A stretch of DNA of 64,000 nucleotides from Neoechinorhynchus agilis (taxonomy: Eukaryota > Acanthocephala), in contig CM121341.1 of NCBI GenBank assembly GCA_051530055.1, forward strand, positions 1,612,001 to 1,676,000. The letters run 5' to 3'. The notes under the pieces were generated by a model. That model saw only the letters and a program-made list of their open reading frames with translations. It did not search any database and was not told the origin of the DNA. A program made the position numbers and the translations under genes. Positions 13,155 through 23,917 of this stretch are shown here, in pieces (position 1 is the first letter of the stretch; the number at the start of each line of letters is the position of its first letter).

Positions 13155-13489
13155 AAATATAAATCTATATCATTAAATTCTTTATATCTATTTTAAATGC
13201 ATCCACAAAATTACATGGATTTGAACAGATTATTTATCTCTTCAGTTCTTAATATATTGCGCTCAATCAAATATCACTTTTAATCGGAAACATAACTTCT
13301 GAATTCCTATCATGATTTATCTTCAATATTAAGCCGTATTTCGAACTATTTCAAGCGAAACTCATTTTTACAAATAGAATTTTTTCAACCAAAATCCCTT
13401 CGAATTTCTCGGTAAAGCTTTAACGAAAAGCGTGATGCTACTTAAAGAAACGAAAAGCACGAAGGGAACAAACTCTTCATAATACTTTT

Positions 13490-13657
13490 TTATAACCAAT
13501 TATCAAATAATTGATTTATTTTTATTCGATAATTTTCCGCCTTCGCGTAGGTCTTCTTCAGTCTATCTAAAATGCACCCAAGAAGCGCCATATTTCGTTT
13601 ATTCGTTGGTATCCACAGATTGTCGTCATAATAAACGTGATTGTTACTTTTTTCCAT
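13490..13657 (-). CDS. 55-residue ORF of unknown function (duplication copy 1)
   Basis: Starts MEKSNNHVYYDDNLWIP and ends LFDNWL. The middle (MALLGCILDRLKKTYAKAE) looks like an amphipathic helix. An identical-looking ORF sits in the partner segment at 63688-63855. The frame being open in both copies is mild support only, as the copies are young. No family recognised; it may be the last exon of a longer gene. Confidence 0.3.
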   Translation of the reverse strand: MEKSNNHVYYDDNLWIPTNKRNMALLGCILDRLKKTYAKAENYRIKINQLFDNWL

Positions 13658-14164
13658 AGAAAATATCGATTAAAGGTTGATAATTTAGGAATTATTGCTT
13701 AGGTCTACTACACCCGGTAAATGATTATTAATTAAAGACGTTATAATTCCAATCACATTCGCCGCTATCTGACATATCGGCATTTCTAATTTTAAGGACA
13801 TTTTTCCTTCAGCTATTACAAACTTTAGAGACAATAAAATAAAGTCTATTAAATCATTAATGCTTAATTTTAATTCTTGGGAACTTTAATTCCTTAACAC
13901 AATCGTACAAATGAATATAAACTTCAGTTAAGGTCGACACCGAATTTAAAGTATACCAACGATACTAAACTATCCATTGTACATTTGTCTTCTAATTCGC
14001 ATATAAAATTCCACATCTTCCATTTTCCGCGTTGTTTACCGTTACAAAAACTTGTTGTTTCATAAAAAGCATTGCAATTCACGGTCTAATCAACGTTCGT
14101 TCGAGAGCTTAACATCACAGCTCAATCTAAAAGCTCATATTTCGATCACCTCTTTATTGAAATA

Positions 14165-14737
14165 ATGGTAAAACGAATGCCGGTTGAACTGAAGACTATT
14201 CAACAGATCTGCCATGAGCTGAACGAGTGCCTGGGAGACGGACGCTCCATTCGATATCATCCGTCAATCAACCAGAATTTGAGTGAACTTTTATCAAGGC
14301 CAATGGATTTCGATGAGATAAGAAAATGTAATATTGAATCAATTGTTAAACGCTTAAGTTGCTCTGAATTTGGAAAGTACTACTTCTGGTTTCCGGACTT
14401 CATGAACGAGAAAATTAAGAAATGCAAGGCTGAAGAGGCATCGAAACTTAAACCAAAAAGAAGGCCAAGTAAGAAAGTTGTAAGGGACGAAAAGAGACGG
14501 GCTATGTTGAATCGGAAATTCCAAATTGACGCCGAAAGCTCTAAACACGAAAAAGTTGATATTTTTGAACTTTATTGCCGGATCAGAGACAAAAGACAGG
14601 GATTGTCTAATGATTGTCGCCGTCAACTGTCGTGTCTCGCTGGACGAAAGCGGGCCAGAATTCATGATGAGGAATCCGAAATGGAGAAACAAACGAAGAA
14701 TCCGAGACTCGTTGACGAAAAAGAGAAGATCGCCTGA
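14165..14737 (+). CDS. TFIIS N-terminal (LW)-domain-like protein, copy A
   Basis: 190 residues starting MVKRMPVELKTIQQICHELN. Residues about 30-85 (NLSELLSRPMDFDEIRK, then IESIVKRLS) have the spacing of the TFIIS/Elongin-A/MED26 N-terminal helical bundle (L-x2-L-x3-P-x..., then I-x2-I-V-x2-L). This is a by-eye likeness, not a confirmed hit. Residues 85-115 are strongly basic (KPKRRPSKKVVRDEKRR), and the C-terminus is charged. A nuclear, transcription-linked role is inferred. The ATG is kept in all four window copies (14165, 22501, and minus strand from 30152 and 63180) with the same 5' leader. Copies A and D stop after KEK(I/V)A; B and C read nine residues further. No intron seen. Confidence 0.6.
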   Translation: MVKRMPVELKTIQQICHELNECLGDGRSIRYHPSINQNLSELLSRPMDFDEIRKCNIESIVKRLSCSEFGKYYFWFPDFMNEKIKKCKAEEASKLKPKRRPSKKVVRDEKRRAMLNRKFQIDAESSKHEKVDIFELYCRIRDKRQGLSNDCRRQLSCLAGRKRARIHDEESEMEKQTKNPRLVDEKEKIA

Positions 14738-15195
14738 GAATCCAAAAGTAATCCTGGTCGATAGGCCGATCGCTTTTCAGGGGAGAGAACATTCTAGGTG
14801 AAGGATGAGGAAATGGAGGAGGATCCAAGGAAATGGAGGGCGATAAAATAGTGATCAATAATTGCTGTTTATTTAGTTTATTTATATTTTTTAACGTGCA
14901 GAATATATTCCTATCGCTCTGTTTATACTTTGAAAATAACGAAACGAAGAAACGACAAAGTACTTCTCACTTTTTTGGCTGAGATTTGACTCGACCAAAA
15001 TATTTATTATCGTTGCGTATCGATCCCTGAAGAGAACTGTGTTTGTTGCTGTAGTTTTAAAAAGGTGTTGTATTTACCGTCGCCGCGAACACATCTTTAC
15101 TTTTTAAACCTAAAAATTCCATTTATTATACAAAAATTACTTATAAAACCCGTTGTATTAATCTGCTGAATATACACATTTTTTATTTAAAGAAG

Positions 15196-15256
15196 ATTTT
15201 AAGCGTTCTGGTTTTGAGCTAATCGTTTCACTCAATTCCTTCATTTAGCCTAAAAA
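15196..15256 (-). promoter_or_regulatory. SECIS-like hairpin of selenoprotein W, copy 1
   Basis: Identical in sequence to the hairpin at 62089-62149 (described there), placed 8 nt after the stop codon on the minus strand. It has the ATGA-N12-AA-N18-GA spacing with an 8-bp lower helix. Confidence 0.65.
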
Positions 15257-15263
15257 CTCGACT

Positions 15264-15661
15264 TTACTCTGACGACATTTTTACAGCATCAGCAATCTTC
15301 TTTATATCCGCTGGTGTTGGGAACTTGCCCGTGTTCTTAAGACGTTTGATTAGAGATCCGAAAAGCACGTATCTATTTATCTCACATCTTTAGAGAACAT
15401 CAACTCGCCGTTCAATTTAACTTCGAACAAACCAGTGGGGAGCATAGTTGCCTCAGATGTCTAAACTTTCAATTTCAGTGAACCGCATTAATGTCAAAAA
15501 CCAACAAAGTTGACTTCTTCACTTTTCCCGACTTCTGATATAAGAGCTTTTTTCAATCTCTCATACAGATGTTCGTAACTTCAGACTCCACTAGAAAAGA
15601 CTATTTATTAAGCTTTATTTTGAACTCACCAATAAATAACGTGAACTTGCACTGGCGACAT
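15264..15661 (-). CDS. SELENOW: Selenoprotein W (Sec at UGA), copy 1
   Basis: CDS complement(join(15264..15335, 15386..15460, 15506..15590, 15630..15661)), 87 residues, exactly the usual SelW length. It is the inverted twin of 61684-62081, with the same exons and introns (39, 45 and 50 nt). Motif C-G-V-U at residues 11-14, with Sec encoded by UGA at 15581-15583; strand beta-1 is VQVHVIY, and the beta hairpin FEVKLNGELMFSK follows. The family has a thioredoxin-like fold and a CxxU redox site and is cytosolic. A SECIS-like hairpin lies directly downstream. Read without splicing the region looks like a pseudogene with several stops; with the three short introns every stop but the UGA disappears. 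Confidence 0.8.
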
Positions 15662-16172
15662 AGAGAGAGTGCGAATTTTCGGGCTTAGTTTAGGATTCTT
15701 CGTACTAATGCGAAATCGAGTCATTTCAACTTTTCTTGTAGGTGTAATTTCTGATGAGTAATCCATGAATGACTGTGATTCACTTTAAAAAGTTGAACTG
15801 GTGGGAAATGCAATTTTTTGTTAGATTGGCGTTTTATTATATAATGCATTAAGCATGTTAATATTTATTCGGAATTTAACTATTCAGCGAAAATATTTTG
15901 ATGATTAGTTTTAATCCGAGGAATTTGCGGTTTGTTTTTACTTTTTAACATGACTGATTTTTGAAAACATCAAAGTAGAAAAAAATACTCCTCGAGAAAG
16001 ATTATATTTAAAATTTGAAAAATGCACTCGCTTTCTCTCGAAAATCGCGAAAATTTCGGAAATGCTAAAAAACGGATAAAACTGAACTTGCAAAAGCAAT
16101 ATAAACTTAGCAGATCGACGGTTCAAGAACATGTTTGCAATACACATATTTTCCCCCATTTCTGCAAAAAAA
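15662..16172. other. Upstream flank of selenoprotein W copy 1
   Basis: AT-rich. An in-frame ATG further upstream (mirror of 61579) would add 35 residues to SelW, but the ATG at 15661 gives the family's normal N-terminus. No other gene supported here. Confidence 0.35.
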
Positions 16173-17480
16173 CGATAAAAATAATTCTAATATTAGTGAT
16201 CCCAAAGCAACCAATGATGGAGCGCTTTTGCGATGCTCTTCGAAAATTCCAGATATTTTTTAAAACTGCCTTGATTTCACATCTTATTGAGAAAAACGAA
16301 AACAGAAATGACTTTTGTAATCGATAAGTAACCATTTAAATTTTTATCAGCACTAATGACACAAACGCCAATCAATCCTTATAAGTTATTGGAAAACGAA
16401 CAAATTTGCTTATTATACTTTTGGTGAAAATAATCCCGATCGTAGCATATTGGATTAATTTGAAATATTTCACGACATAACCTCGCCTCCTCTAACCCCG
16501 ATAAAATTTGCTTATAATCAACAAGAAATTTTTGGCTTTCTTGGAAATTCTTGTGAAACATATAATAAACTTTTATTAACAACGATCTCACAGTTTACAG
16601 CTGAATGAGAAGCTTGCTTGTTAAAATTAAATACGATCTTCAAGAATCTCCTTGCTTAAAAATCGATTGCACCACTCGCAATTCATTGTTTTAGCTGAAC
16701 ATCCGATTTGAATTTTTTCATATAAATTAACGCACCAATTAAAGCACATCAATAAGCACGATGCAAAGTAGCCACTTCGGAGCATCTTTATTTGTACTGG
16801 GCAGTTGAGAGAGGCAAGACTTACGAACTGTCTCTTGCTACATTACTCAAAGATCATATTTAAGGAGCAATATTTTCCCGATTTTGCAGATCATCAGCTC
16901 CGTCAAAGGTTTTTTTATACACATCGCAATGAACATCTCTTGTTCGCATGGAAAGTATCGTCAAGAATATTCATCCTTTTTTTCGATCTTTTCACAATCG
17001 TTTTGCATACCGCCACGCACGGAACGTATTCACAGTTAACCAGAAACGTTAACGTCTATTCCGATTTCAAATCGATTGTTGACAGGATAATGAAGTTTGA
17101 TTGGAACATTATGGAGGTCAACATCATAACGAACTATCAAACGCTAAGAAAAGCTTGTTTCATCAGAGTTGCGAGACCACTTAAAATATACTAACAAAGA
17201 TATTAAAGACGGCAAATTTCGATACTTTGCTCATCACCTCAATAAAATTTGGACGTTATATGCTTAAATAGAGTTTACTGCCATTGTATGAAGGAACAAG
17301 GAATCCTTTGCCTTGTTTAATGTACGATACCGTAGAACATTTGCCAAGAAATATGCTTAGAAGTTTTACAAAATACTTTTCCTACATCGTGACATGGAAT
17401 TTTTTCTATCAGCATTATAGATTTATAGTAAAAGAGAAACAAGAAGATTAGAAGGAAATCGTTTCGTACAAAATAAATTG
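16173..17480. other. Unassigned region with a 129-residue ORF
   Basis: A plus-strand ORF at 16805-17194 and shorter ORFs on both strands have no recognisable motif. A short frame 17320-17457 (MYDTVEHLP... ends VKEKQED) has a tail similar to the 87-residue gene of the palindrome. There may be small spliced exons here, but none could be assembled with confidence. Confidence 0.25.
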
Positions 17481-17513
17481 TTTTTTCTTTTTTGGAACTA
17501 AAGTTACACATGA
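17425..17513 (+). repeat. Diverged match to the 3' end of the palindrome's small gene
   Basis: aaaagagaaacaa, attagaag, atcgtttcgt and aaactaaagttacaca-type words recur in the same order at 23893-23982, spanning the C-terminal codons (KEKQED* against KEKQKH*), stop and 3' flank of the small gene. Either a decayed paralogue or a shared repeat. Confidence 0.45.
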
Positions 17514-17539
17514 AATCATTCACACCACCGCTCTGGATT

Positions 17540-20500
17540 ACTGAGCTGCCGTCCCGGTGTAACGGTCGAAAGGACGAATGCAGTGTTCCCTCTCGTTGCT
17601 TAGTTAGATTTATGTTTTGCAGGAGGAATGCTCCTGCCCTCTCTCCTCAAAATAACTTTAATTTCACCATTCGTAGCCTCGCTCTTTCTTAACAGGGGAT
17701 ACAAACTCCTTCTCAACTTTCGTTTCGTATCTATCAACCTAAAAAACGCATCATCGAGTTTTTCTTCATGCCCTCCAAACTCAACCCAGAACTCATCTTC
17801 CCAATGTAACCCATCTCTCTTAGCAAAAACCCACGAACATCTTAAGCATCTCAAAAACTCGCAGAGTAAGCGACTCCCCAACTTCTGTTACTACGTGCAA
17901 ACACGCAGGCGCCCGAATAACAACAAAGGTAAATTTCCCAACCGTTCCACATTAAATACTATCTTTTTCCCGAATCAAGTAAATAATTATCGTTGTACCT
18001 CCACACGAAAACTCCATAAATCAGGCTTATCCACATGTAGTCTCAACCCGAAACGCGTTCCTATCACAACCAATCACTAACGCAAACACAAATTTTCGAT
18101 TCGCTTCCGGACTTCTCTCTTTGAGAAAATCAATCGTTTTAAATCAGCAACTTGTAACGATTCCTCCCTTAATTTATCAGACGCAACGAACAATGCAACC
18201 CCAATCTTCCTCACCTCCGCCGTCGATTCCATCCCAGATTTACCGAAATCCAAAAGTCCCTTACCCACCGTTTTCTACTCAAATACTCGTAGCCTCCTTT
18301 CTAAACAAGATGAAATTTCACTCATTTCATCCACCTCAAAAGCCGACGTAGTCATCTTAACTGAAAGTGTCAGCTATACTTCCCGGTAACTCTTCCTTCC
18401 ATACAAACCGTGAGGACTGTCCAGGAGGGGGTCTCAATTTACCTACGGCAATGGCTACCTTACTCTTTATCTCTCACAGACTCTCTTCGAAACTCCGATT
18501 TAGAATTCATCCCAGTCCATTTCATAGCTCCTCTGGGAAACGGAATTAGAAAATTCACCCCTACTTGAGTCCTCCTTGCTCCAAATTGATTCTATGATGG
18601 AGCTCATAAACTCCACAATCTCACACCATTTCTTAATTGCAGGGGACTTCAATAATCTATTTCCTCTTCTACCTTCTCCGAGTTCTATTTGAACTCTTCT
18701 ATTCGTCCTCTTCTATCGGAAATAGCTGGGCCAAAGAGCTCACGGCTGTCAGCGCCACCTGAACAGCCCGTACCCACCACGGTGATGAGCTTCGACTGAC
18801 GCTTTCGTTGCCTCCGGCGACAGTTTCTCTCATTTCGACGCTCAAGTCGTCGGCGAGAGCTACGACGCCCTCGCTTTTTCCCGTTGCACTGGTGGATTTT
18901 GTTGCCCCCGTTAGCTGCCGCATCACCAAGTGGAGCGGCACACCGACCCCACGTTGACTCGCTACTATCAGTAGCTGTCTGACTGCCAGAGCTCCTTCTT
19001 TTGCGTGACCGACACGAATCAGTAACATGAAGTCCGATCATCGTGAAAGAAAGTTAGGGACCTGAAAGAAAGAATCCCCAAGAAATGCTGCTCGGCAAAG
19101 GTGGAGGACTACAGAGTTATATCCTTGATGTCCATCGCGGCAAAACTTTTCAGCAGCATTTTGAGACGCCGAATTCAGCCAATCCTCGAACCGTTTCTAA
19201 GAATTGAACAGAACGGCTTCAGGAAAGGTCGAGGCACCACAGAGCACATATTGGCTTTGAGGAGGATCCTCGAGGGGGGACGAATTCATCAAACGGATGT
19301 GACGCTGGTATTTGTTGATTTCCGTCGAGCTTTCGATTCGGTAAATCGAACGATGATTGGCGGTATCTTAAAGGAGTATGGAGTGCCGCCGATCATTGTT
19401 ACATCCGTTATGGCATTATATAAAAACACAAGGTCCGCCGTCAAGACAGCTGACGGTTTGACAGAATACTTTTCCACTACTTCAGGTGTTCTGCATGGCG
19501 TCACATTGACTCCTTTCCTCTTCATCTTGGTGCTTGATTGGGTAATGAGATGGGCACTATCGAATGATGAAGATGGATTTCTTCGGTTGAGGAAAAGAGG
19601 TCGCAGGTATCCTGAGATACACGCCTCCTACATGGCATATGCCGACGACATCATGTTGATGTCCTCAACAGTCGAAGGAGCTCAACGCATGCTAAATAGA
19701 CTGTGCGAGAGGGCGAGTATGATTGGTCTGACGATCAACTCGAAAAAGACGGAATTCTTGACGATTCCGCATGTGGCGCATACGGTCTCTGGCGAAGGGC
19801 AGAATGGCGTTGGGCAATTAAAACAGATAGAGCGGTATGTCTATCTGGGAGCTGTCGTTCCTGAGGTGAGTGCGGATGTCAGCCGACGGAGAGCTATAGC
19901 TTGAAGAGCAATGGGGCAACTTAAACCACTGTTTGACAGTGAGTCTTTGCCAGACGAACTCCGCTCGAAGCTGTTCAGGACTCTAATTGAGAGCATTCTC
20001 TACTACAATGCAGAGACCTGGACACTGTCACCAACGGCGACGAGGCAGTTGGACCAAAATCATTCATCTCTCTTACGTGCGGCGTTCAAGCTCAGATGGT
20101 CAGTAAAGTGACCAACAAAGCACTGTATAAGAGAGCCGGAGTCCAACCGCCCAGCGAATATTTGCGCCGCAGACGACTGCAGTTCACGGGCAATATAATT
20201 CGGTCCGAGGCATCTTGCCCACAGGTCGTGCAACAGTTTCTTTTCTGGAAGCCAACGACATTGTATCGTAAAGGCAAAGGGAACTGTCGTGCATACGATG
20301 ACCTGATTTTAAGAGACGCGAATTGCCCGCATAACACGACTGCTGTCGCGTATTTTAGATCCCTTGCGGAGTCTAATTCTATTTGACGGGCTTATACCTA
20401 CGGTGCAACGTAGGAAAGTACCGTTGGGTACAATACAATTCTCCGAGTTGCTTCAACGTATTGACTTCCTGATTCGTCTTGATGTTCACCTCGACAAAGT

Positions 20501-22140
20501 GTTCACAAATATCGACGCCTACTCATCCGCCTCTAAACTCCCTCTCCCCGCGAACTCCACCATTTCTCTGCCCTTATCATTCCCTCCACCCCACCTCAGC
20601 GTATGAAATCTACCCGTTTACCCATCTCGGATAAACGTGATCATCACATCTACAAATGCGATATGTGAGGTACCGAGGAATATGATTAGAATTATTGTTA
20701 GAACTAATGATGAACCCGAAGAGGTTCGAAACGTCTTTAATAAATAATCATTTACCGGCTGCAGACCTAAACAATAATTCTACTCACATCTACAATTTTA
20801 TAAAATTGTTCAACTCAAATATTCGCACATTCCATTTTGGTAAAACAAATGACCCTTCCTTGTTCACGTCATCTCTAACTTCAATTAAAAAAATCCCTAA
20901 GTACGACAATTCCCAAGAAATTCATTAAAATCTCCAACCGTGAGAAACCTGGATAACCCCCATTTTGAAACTTCTTCAAAGGCAAGCTTCTAAGGACCAT
21001 CGCAATAACTCTCAAAACTTTCCCCGTTTAAAAAAAGAACTAACCAAATAATTGTTGCCCGCAAAAACTGGCTTTCCTTCAAAATTCGTTCAGATCGCAA
21101 TTGAACATGGTGGCGGGCCGTCAAGGACTCTATTGGTCTACTCAACCCTGATCCCTTCCCAAATTTGTTCCTTTTCTGAACTAAAACATGTTCTAGACTC
21201 CATCAATCAGAACCTCTGCCCTGACTCAAATTATAATCATTGTTCCACATCAAACTCTACCCAAAACTATAACTAATACAACTGACACTTTTGTCAACTC
21301 GCCGATACTCCCCTTAGTTTCGTCATATAAAGCACTACAGCGTCTCAAGAAATTATCTCGAAATTCGTCCTCTCAATTTGAAATCGCATACCGGGCTCTT
21401 CGCTACATCGTCCCCGAACTCATAGACCCTCTTACGCATATTATAAATCACAGCTTTTTATATTGCATCTACCCCTCTTGCCTTAAAACTGCCAAAGTTA
21501 TACTCGTTCCGAAAAAAGGGCATCCGATTTCCACCGAATCATTCCATCCAATATCCATTTTACCCGCTCTTTCAAAAATCATCGAAAAATGTTTTAAATC
21601 TCGCCTTCTTTCACTTTTCAATCAAAAGTTATCGCCCCTGAAATTCGGCTTCCGGCCAAAATTTTCTACAAACGATGTCCTATTTTGCATTTATAATACG
21701 CTTCTATGTAACTTCAACAATTATTCCTCCCACGTCACCGTCTCATTCAACTTGATTTATCGAAAGCTTTCGACTCAGTGGACCATTCAATCCTCGGGGA
21801 GTGCTCCGATTTATGTCTGAACTTAACGCAGATAAGCTGGCTCGCCTCTTATCTTCACAATCGCAAACAATACATTCACTGCCGATCTACTTCCTCAATC
21901 ATCAAATTTCTCACCAAAGGCCTACATCAAGGTGCTATGCTGTCACCACTTCTTTTTAATATTTTCCTAAACAACCACATTCCTCTCTCCTCTCACTTTG
22001 AACTTTTCTTAAATGCCGACGATATCACCCTCATCACCCATTCATCACCCCACCTCTCCTTCTGATTTTACATCCAGCAAAATACCCCTCCCGCCGAATG
22101 CCTTAATGAAATCATCATCAAAAAATCAAAACGCCTCTCA
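17540..22140 (+). mobile_element. CR1/Jockey-like LINE, interrupted by a second LINE
   Basis: Left part 17.54-18.70 kb: C-rich ORF1-like region, then the start of an apurinic-type endonuclease (SNTRSLLSKQDEISL and VVILTES near 18.28-18.35 kb; LIAGDFNN near 18.64 kb). Right part 20.46-22.14 kb: end of the endonuclease, a linker (EPEEVRNVFN near 20.71 kb), reverse transcriptase with HPISILPALSKIIEK (near 21.55 kb), GLHQGAMLSPLLFNIFL (near 21.92 kb) and the catalytic box as NADD (near 22.01 kb, normally YADD). Many frame changes. The same family recurs at 56.8-58.3 kb. Confidence 0.75.
18710..20400 (+). mobile_element. Second LINE nested in the first (reverse transcriptase part)
   Basis: The longest frame (19101-19904) has DYRVISLMSIAAKLFSSIL, EQNGFRKGRGTTEHI, FVDFRRAFDSVNR, TSGVLHGVTLTPFLF and an intact catalytic YADD (near 19.64 kb), followed by YLGA (near 19.85 kb). 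A C-terminal part continues in other frames to about 20386 (RRRRLQFTGNIIR). It lies between the two halves of the endonuclease of the host LINE, so it is a later insertion. The stretch 18.71-19.04 kb is GC-rich with an open frame on the minus strand; I cannot assign it. Confidence 0.75.
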
Positions 22141-22175
22141 ACCCTACCACGTCAAGGCCCTCTTTGTCCCAGCCG

Positions 22176-22245
22176 GCGCGGTGTCCTAGATGCCAATACG
22201 GGGAATCGCGGTTGGATTTCTCAATCTAGACGACGGTTATAGTTT
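22176..22245 (+). repeat. tRNA-like stretch at the palindrome's outer edge
   Basis: gcgcggtgtcctag resembles a box A, and cgcggttggatttc a box B at a tRNA-like distance. Its mirror lies at 30408-30477. Weak; possibly a SINE relic. Confidence 0.25.
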
Positions 22246-22500
22246 TTACCAATTTACAAATTTAAGGTTTCAATTTAAATATTTATGTCACAACGACCCT
22301 TTTCTGTTCAATGTGTGACGTGAGTGAGTTTTTAGTGCCGCTTATTTCAAAATTCGAACCGTATCAACATCCCATATTTTCACTCTCGGAATTGTTTATC
22401 AAAAACATTGCAATTCACGGTCTAATCAACGTTCGTTCGAGAGCTTAACATCACAGCTCAATCTAAAAGCTCATATTTCGATCACCTCTTTATTGAAATA

Positions 22501-23100
22501 ATGGTAAAACGAATGCCGGTTGAACTGAAGACTATTCAACAGATCTGCCATGAGCTGAACGAGTGCCTGGGAGACGGACGCTCCATTCGATATCATCCGT
22601 CAATCAACCAGAATTTGAGCGAACTTTTATCAAGGCCAATGGATTTCCATGAGATAAGAAAATGGAATATTGAATCAATTGTTAAACGATTAAGTTGCTC
22701 TGAATTTGGAAAATACTACTTCTGGTTTCCGGACTTCATGAACGAGAAAATTAAGAAATGCAAGGCTGAAGAAGCATCGAAACTTAAACCAAAAAGAAGG
22801 CCAAGTAAGAAAGTTGTAAGGGACGAAAAGAGACGGGCTATGTTGAATCGGAAATTCCAAATTGACGCCGAAAGCTCTAAACACGAAAAAGTTGATATTT
22901 TTGAACTTTATTGCCGGATCAGAGACAAAAGACAGGGATTGTCTAATGATTGTCGCCGTCAACTGTCGTGTCTCGCTGGACGAAAGCGGGCCAGAATTCA
23001 TGGCGAGGAATCCGAAATGGAGAAACAAACGAAGAATCCGAGGCTCGTTGACGAAAAAGAGAAGATCGCCCGAGAATCCAAAAGTAATCCTGGTCGATAG
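22501..23100 (+). CDS. TFIIS N-terminal-domain-like protein, copy B
   Basis: 199 residues. Same as copy A except D51H, C56W, an Asp-to-Gly change and loss of the copy-A stop, giving a nine-residue extension (RESKSNPGR). Homology with copy A is confined to a cassette of about 775 bp (22405-23180 against 14066-14843), with unrelated flanks on both sides. Differences between A and B in the ORF are a mix of silent and replacement changes, without frameshifts. Function as inferred for copy A. Confidence 0.6.
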   Translation: MVKRMPVELKTIQQICHELNECLGDGRSIRYHPSINQNLSELLSRPMDFHEIRKWNIESIVKRLSCSEFGKYYFWFPDFMNEKIKKCKAEEASKLKPKRRPSKKVVRDEKRRAMLNRKFQIDAESSKHEKVDIFELYCRIRDKRQGLSNDCRRQLSCLAGRKRARIHGEESEMEKQTKNPRLVDEKEKIARESKSNPGR

Positions 23101-23563
23101 ATCGATCGCTTTTCAGGGGAGAGAACATGCGAGGTGAAGGATGAGGAAATGGAGGAGGATCCAAGGAAATGGAGGGCGATTAACTCTAAAATTTTATTCA
23201 TAATTCTCCAACATGTAAATAATTTGCGATCATTTTACAAGAGCACATTTTATCTATTCATCGGCCGAAAGGGGATGAAATTTATCTCTGTTGTTTTATA
23301 GTGATAATAGGAGACTACTGCGTTTGTTCTTTAGGTTTTAAATTTTCAACATCAATTACAAATTATTTTACATTTAGGGCGCCGAACAATTTTGGTATTT
23401 TTCTTTAATATATTCAATTTATATTTTTGCAGATTGAACTATTCTTGCTTCACCACATAAACAAACATTCAATTTAGCACAAATATTTTACTCCAATACT
23501 TTTTTGATGGTTGCCTAGTAATAATGGGTATCCATTACTTTTATGATTTAGCAAAAGCAAAAA

Positions 23564-23917
23564 ATGTCCACAACACCGCATTTGGATAAATTAGAAAATA
23601 TGCCACATTTTCAATTGATTGATGCAGTAACCAAAGAAATATTGGAAAGCACCGAAAATTTCGTACCTACAGAAAAGGTTTTCTTACGAAAAATACATTC
23701 TATATTTGTCATATTGAATAGAATCAAGAATGCAGAGATATAGTATTTGCAACAGTAATGGAACAATTCGCAATATTCGTAAGTATGCCAAGTTAGCGGT
23801 TGCATTTTCATCTTTAATTTGCAGCCGCAAGTATGTACAAATGATCTAAAAAATTGCATTGTAAATTTGTTAAATAAACAACATAGAATTTCAGCAAAAG
23901 AGAAACAAAAACATTAG
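23564..23917 (+). CDS. Three-exon gene for an 87-residue protein, left arm
   Basis: CDS join(23564..23677, 23722..23778, 23825..23917). Introns of 44 nt (gtttt...aatag) and 46 nt (gtaagt...ttgcag). Both joins are in phase 0 and remove every in-frame stop. The protein begins MSTTPHLDKLENMPHFQLID, continues FVPTEK, NQECRDIVFATVMEQFAIF, PQVCTNDLKNCIVNLLN and ends SAKEKQKH. It looks all-helical, with cysteines at about residues 42, 61 and 68, no signal peptide and no membrane segment. A ttag acceptor lies 12 nt before the ATG. I do not recognise the family. An identical copy is in the other arm. Confidence 0.65.

Larger units (their letters stand above)
13345..16172 (+). repeat. Segmental duplication, copy 1 (inverted partner at 61178-64000)
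   Basis: This block matches the reverse complement of 61178-64000 almost base for base. The relation p + q = 77345 holds over most of the length, with a small indel offset near the right edge. The right edge is sharp, inside a T7/A7 run (16166-16172 against 61178-61184); beyond it the sequences are unrelated. The left edge is unknown because the partner runs off the window. It carries a 55-residue ORF, a TFIIS-N-like gene and selenoprotein W. Confidence 0.9.

Noticed and set aside
15264-15661. SelW copy as a pseudogene
   Set aside because: The apparent stops all fall inside three GT-AG introns, except the UGA in the CxxU site.
16805-17194. 129-residue ORF as a gene
   Set aside because: No motif, no partner exons found, low-complexity hydrophobic stretch; left as unassigned.
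18685-19041. Arg/Ser-rich minus-strand ORF of 118 residues
   Set aside because: Lies within a nested LINE and its composition follows from GC-rich DNA on the opposite strand.
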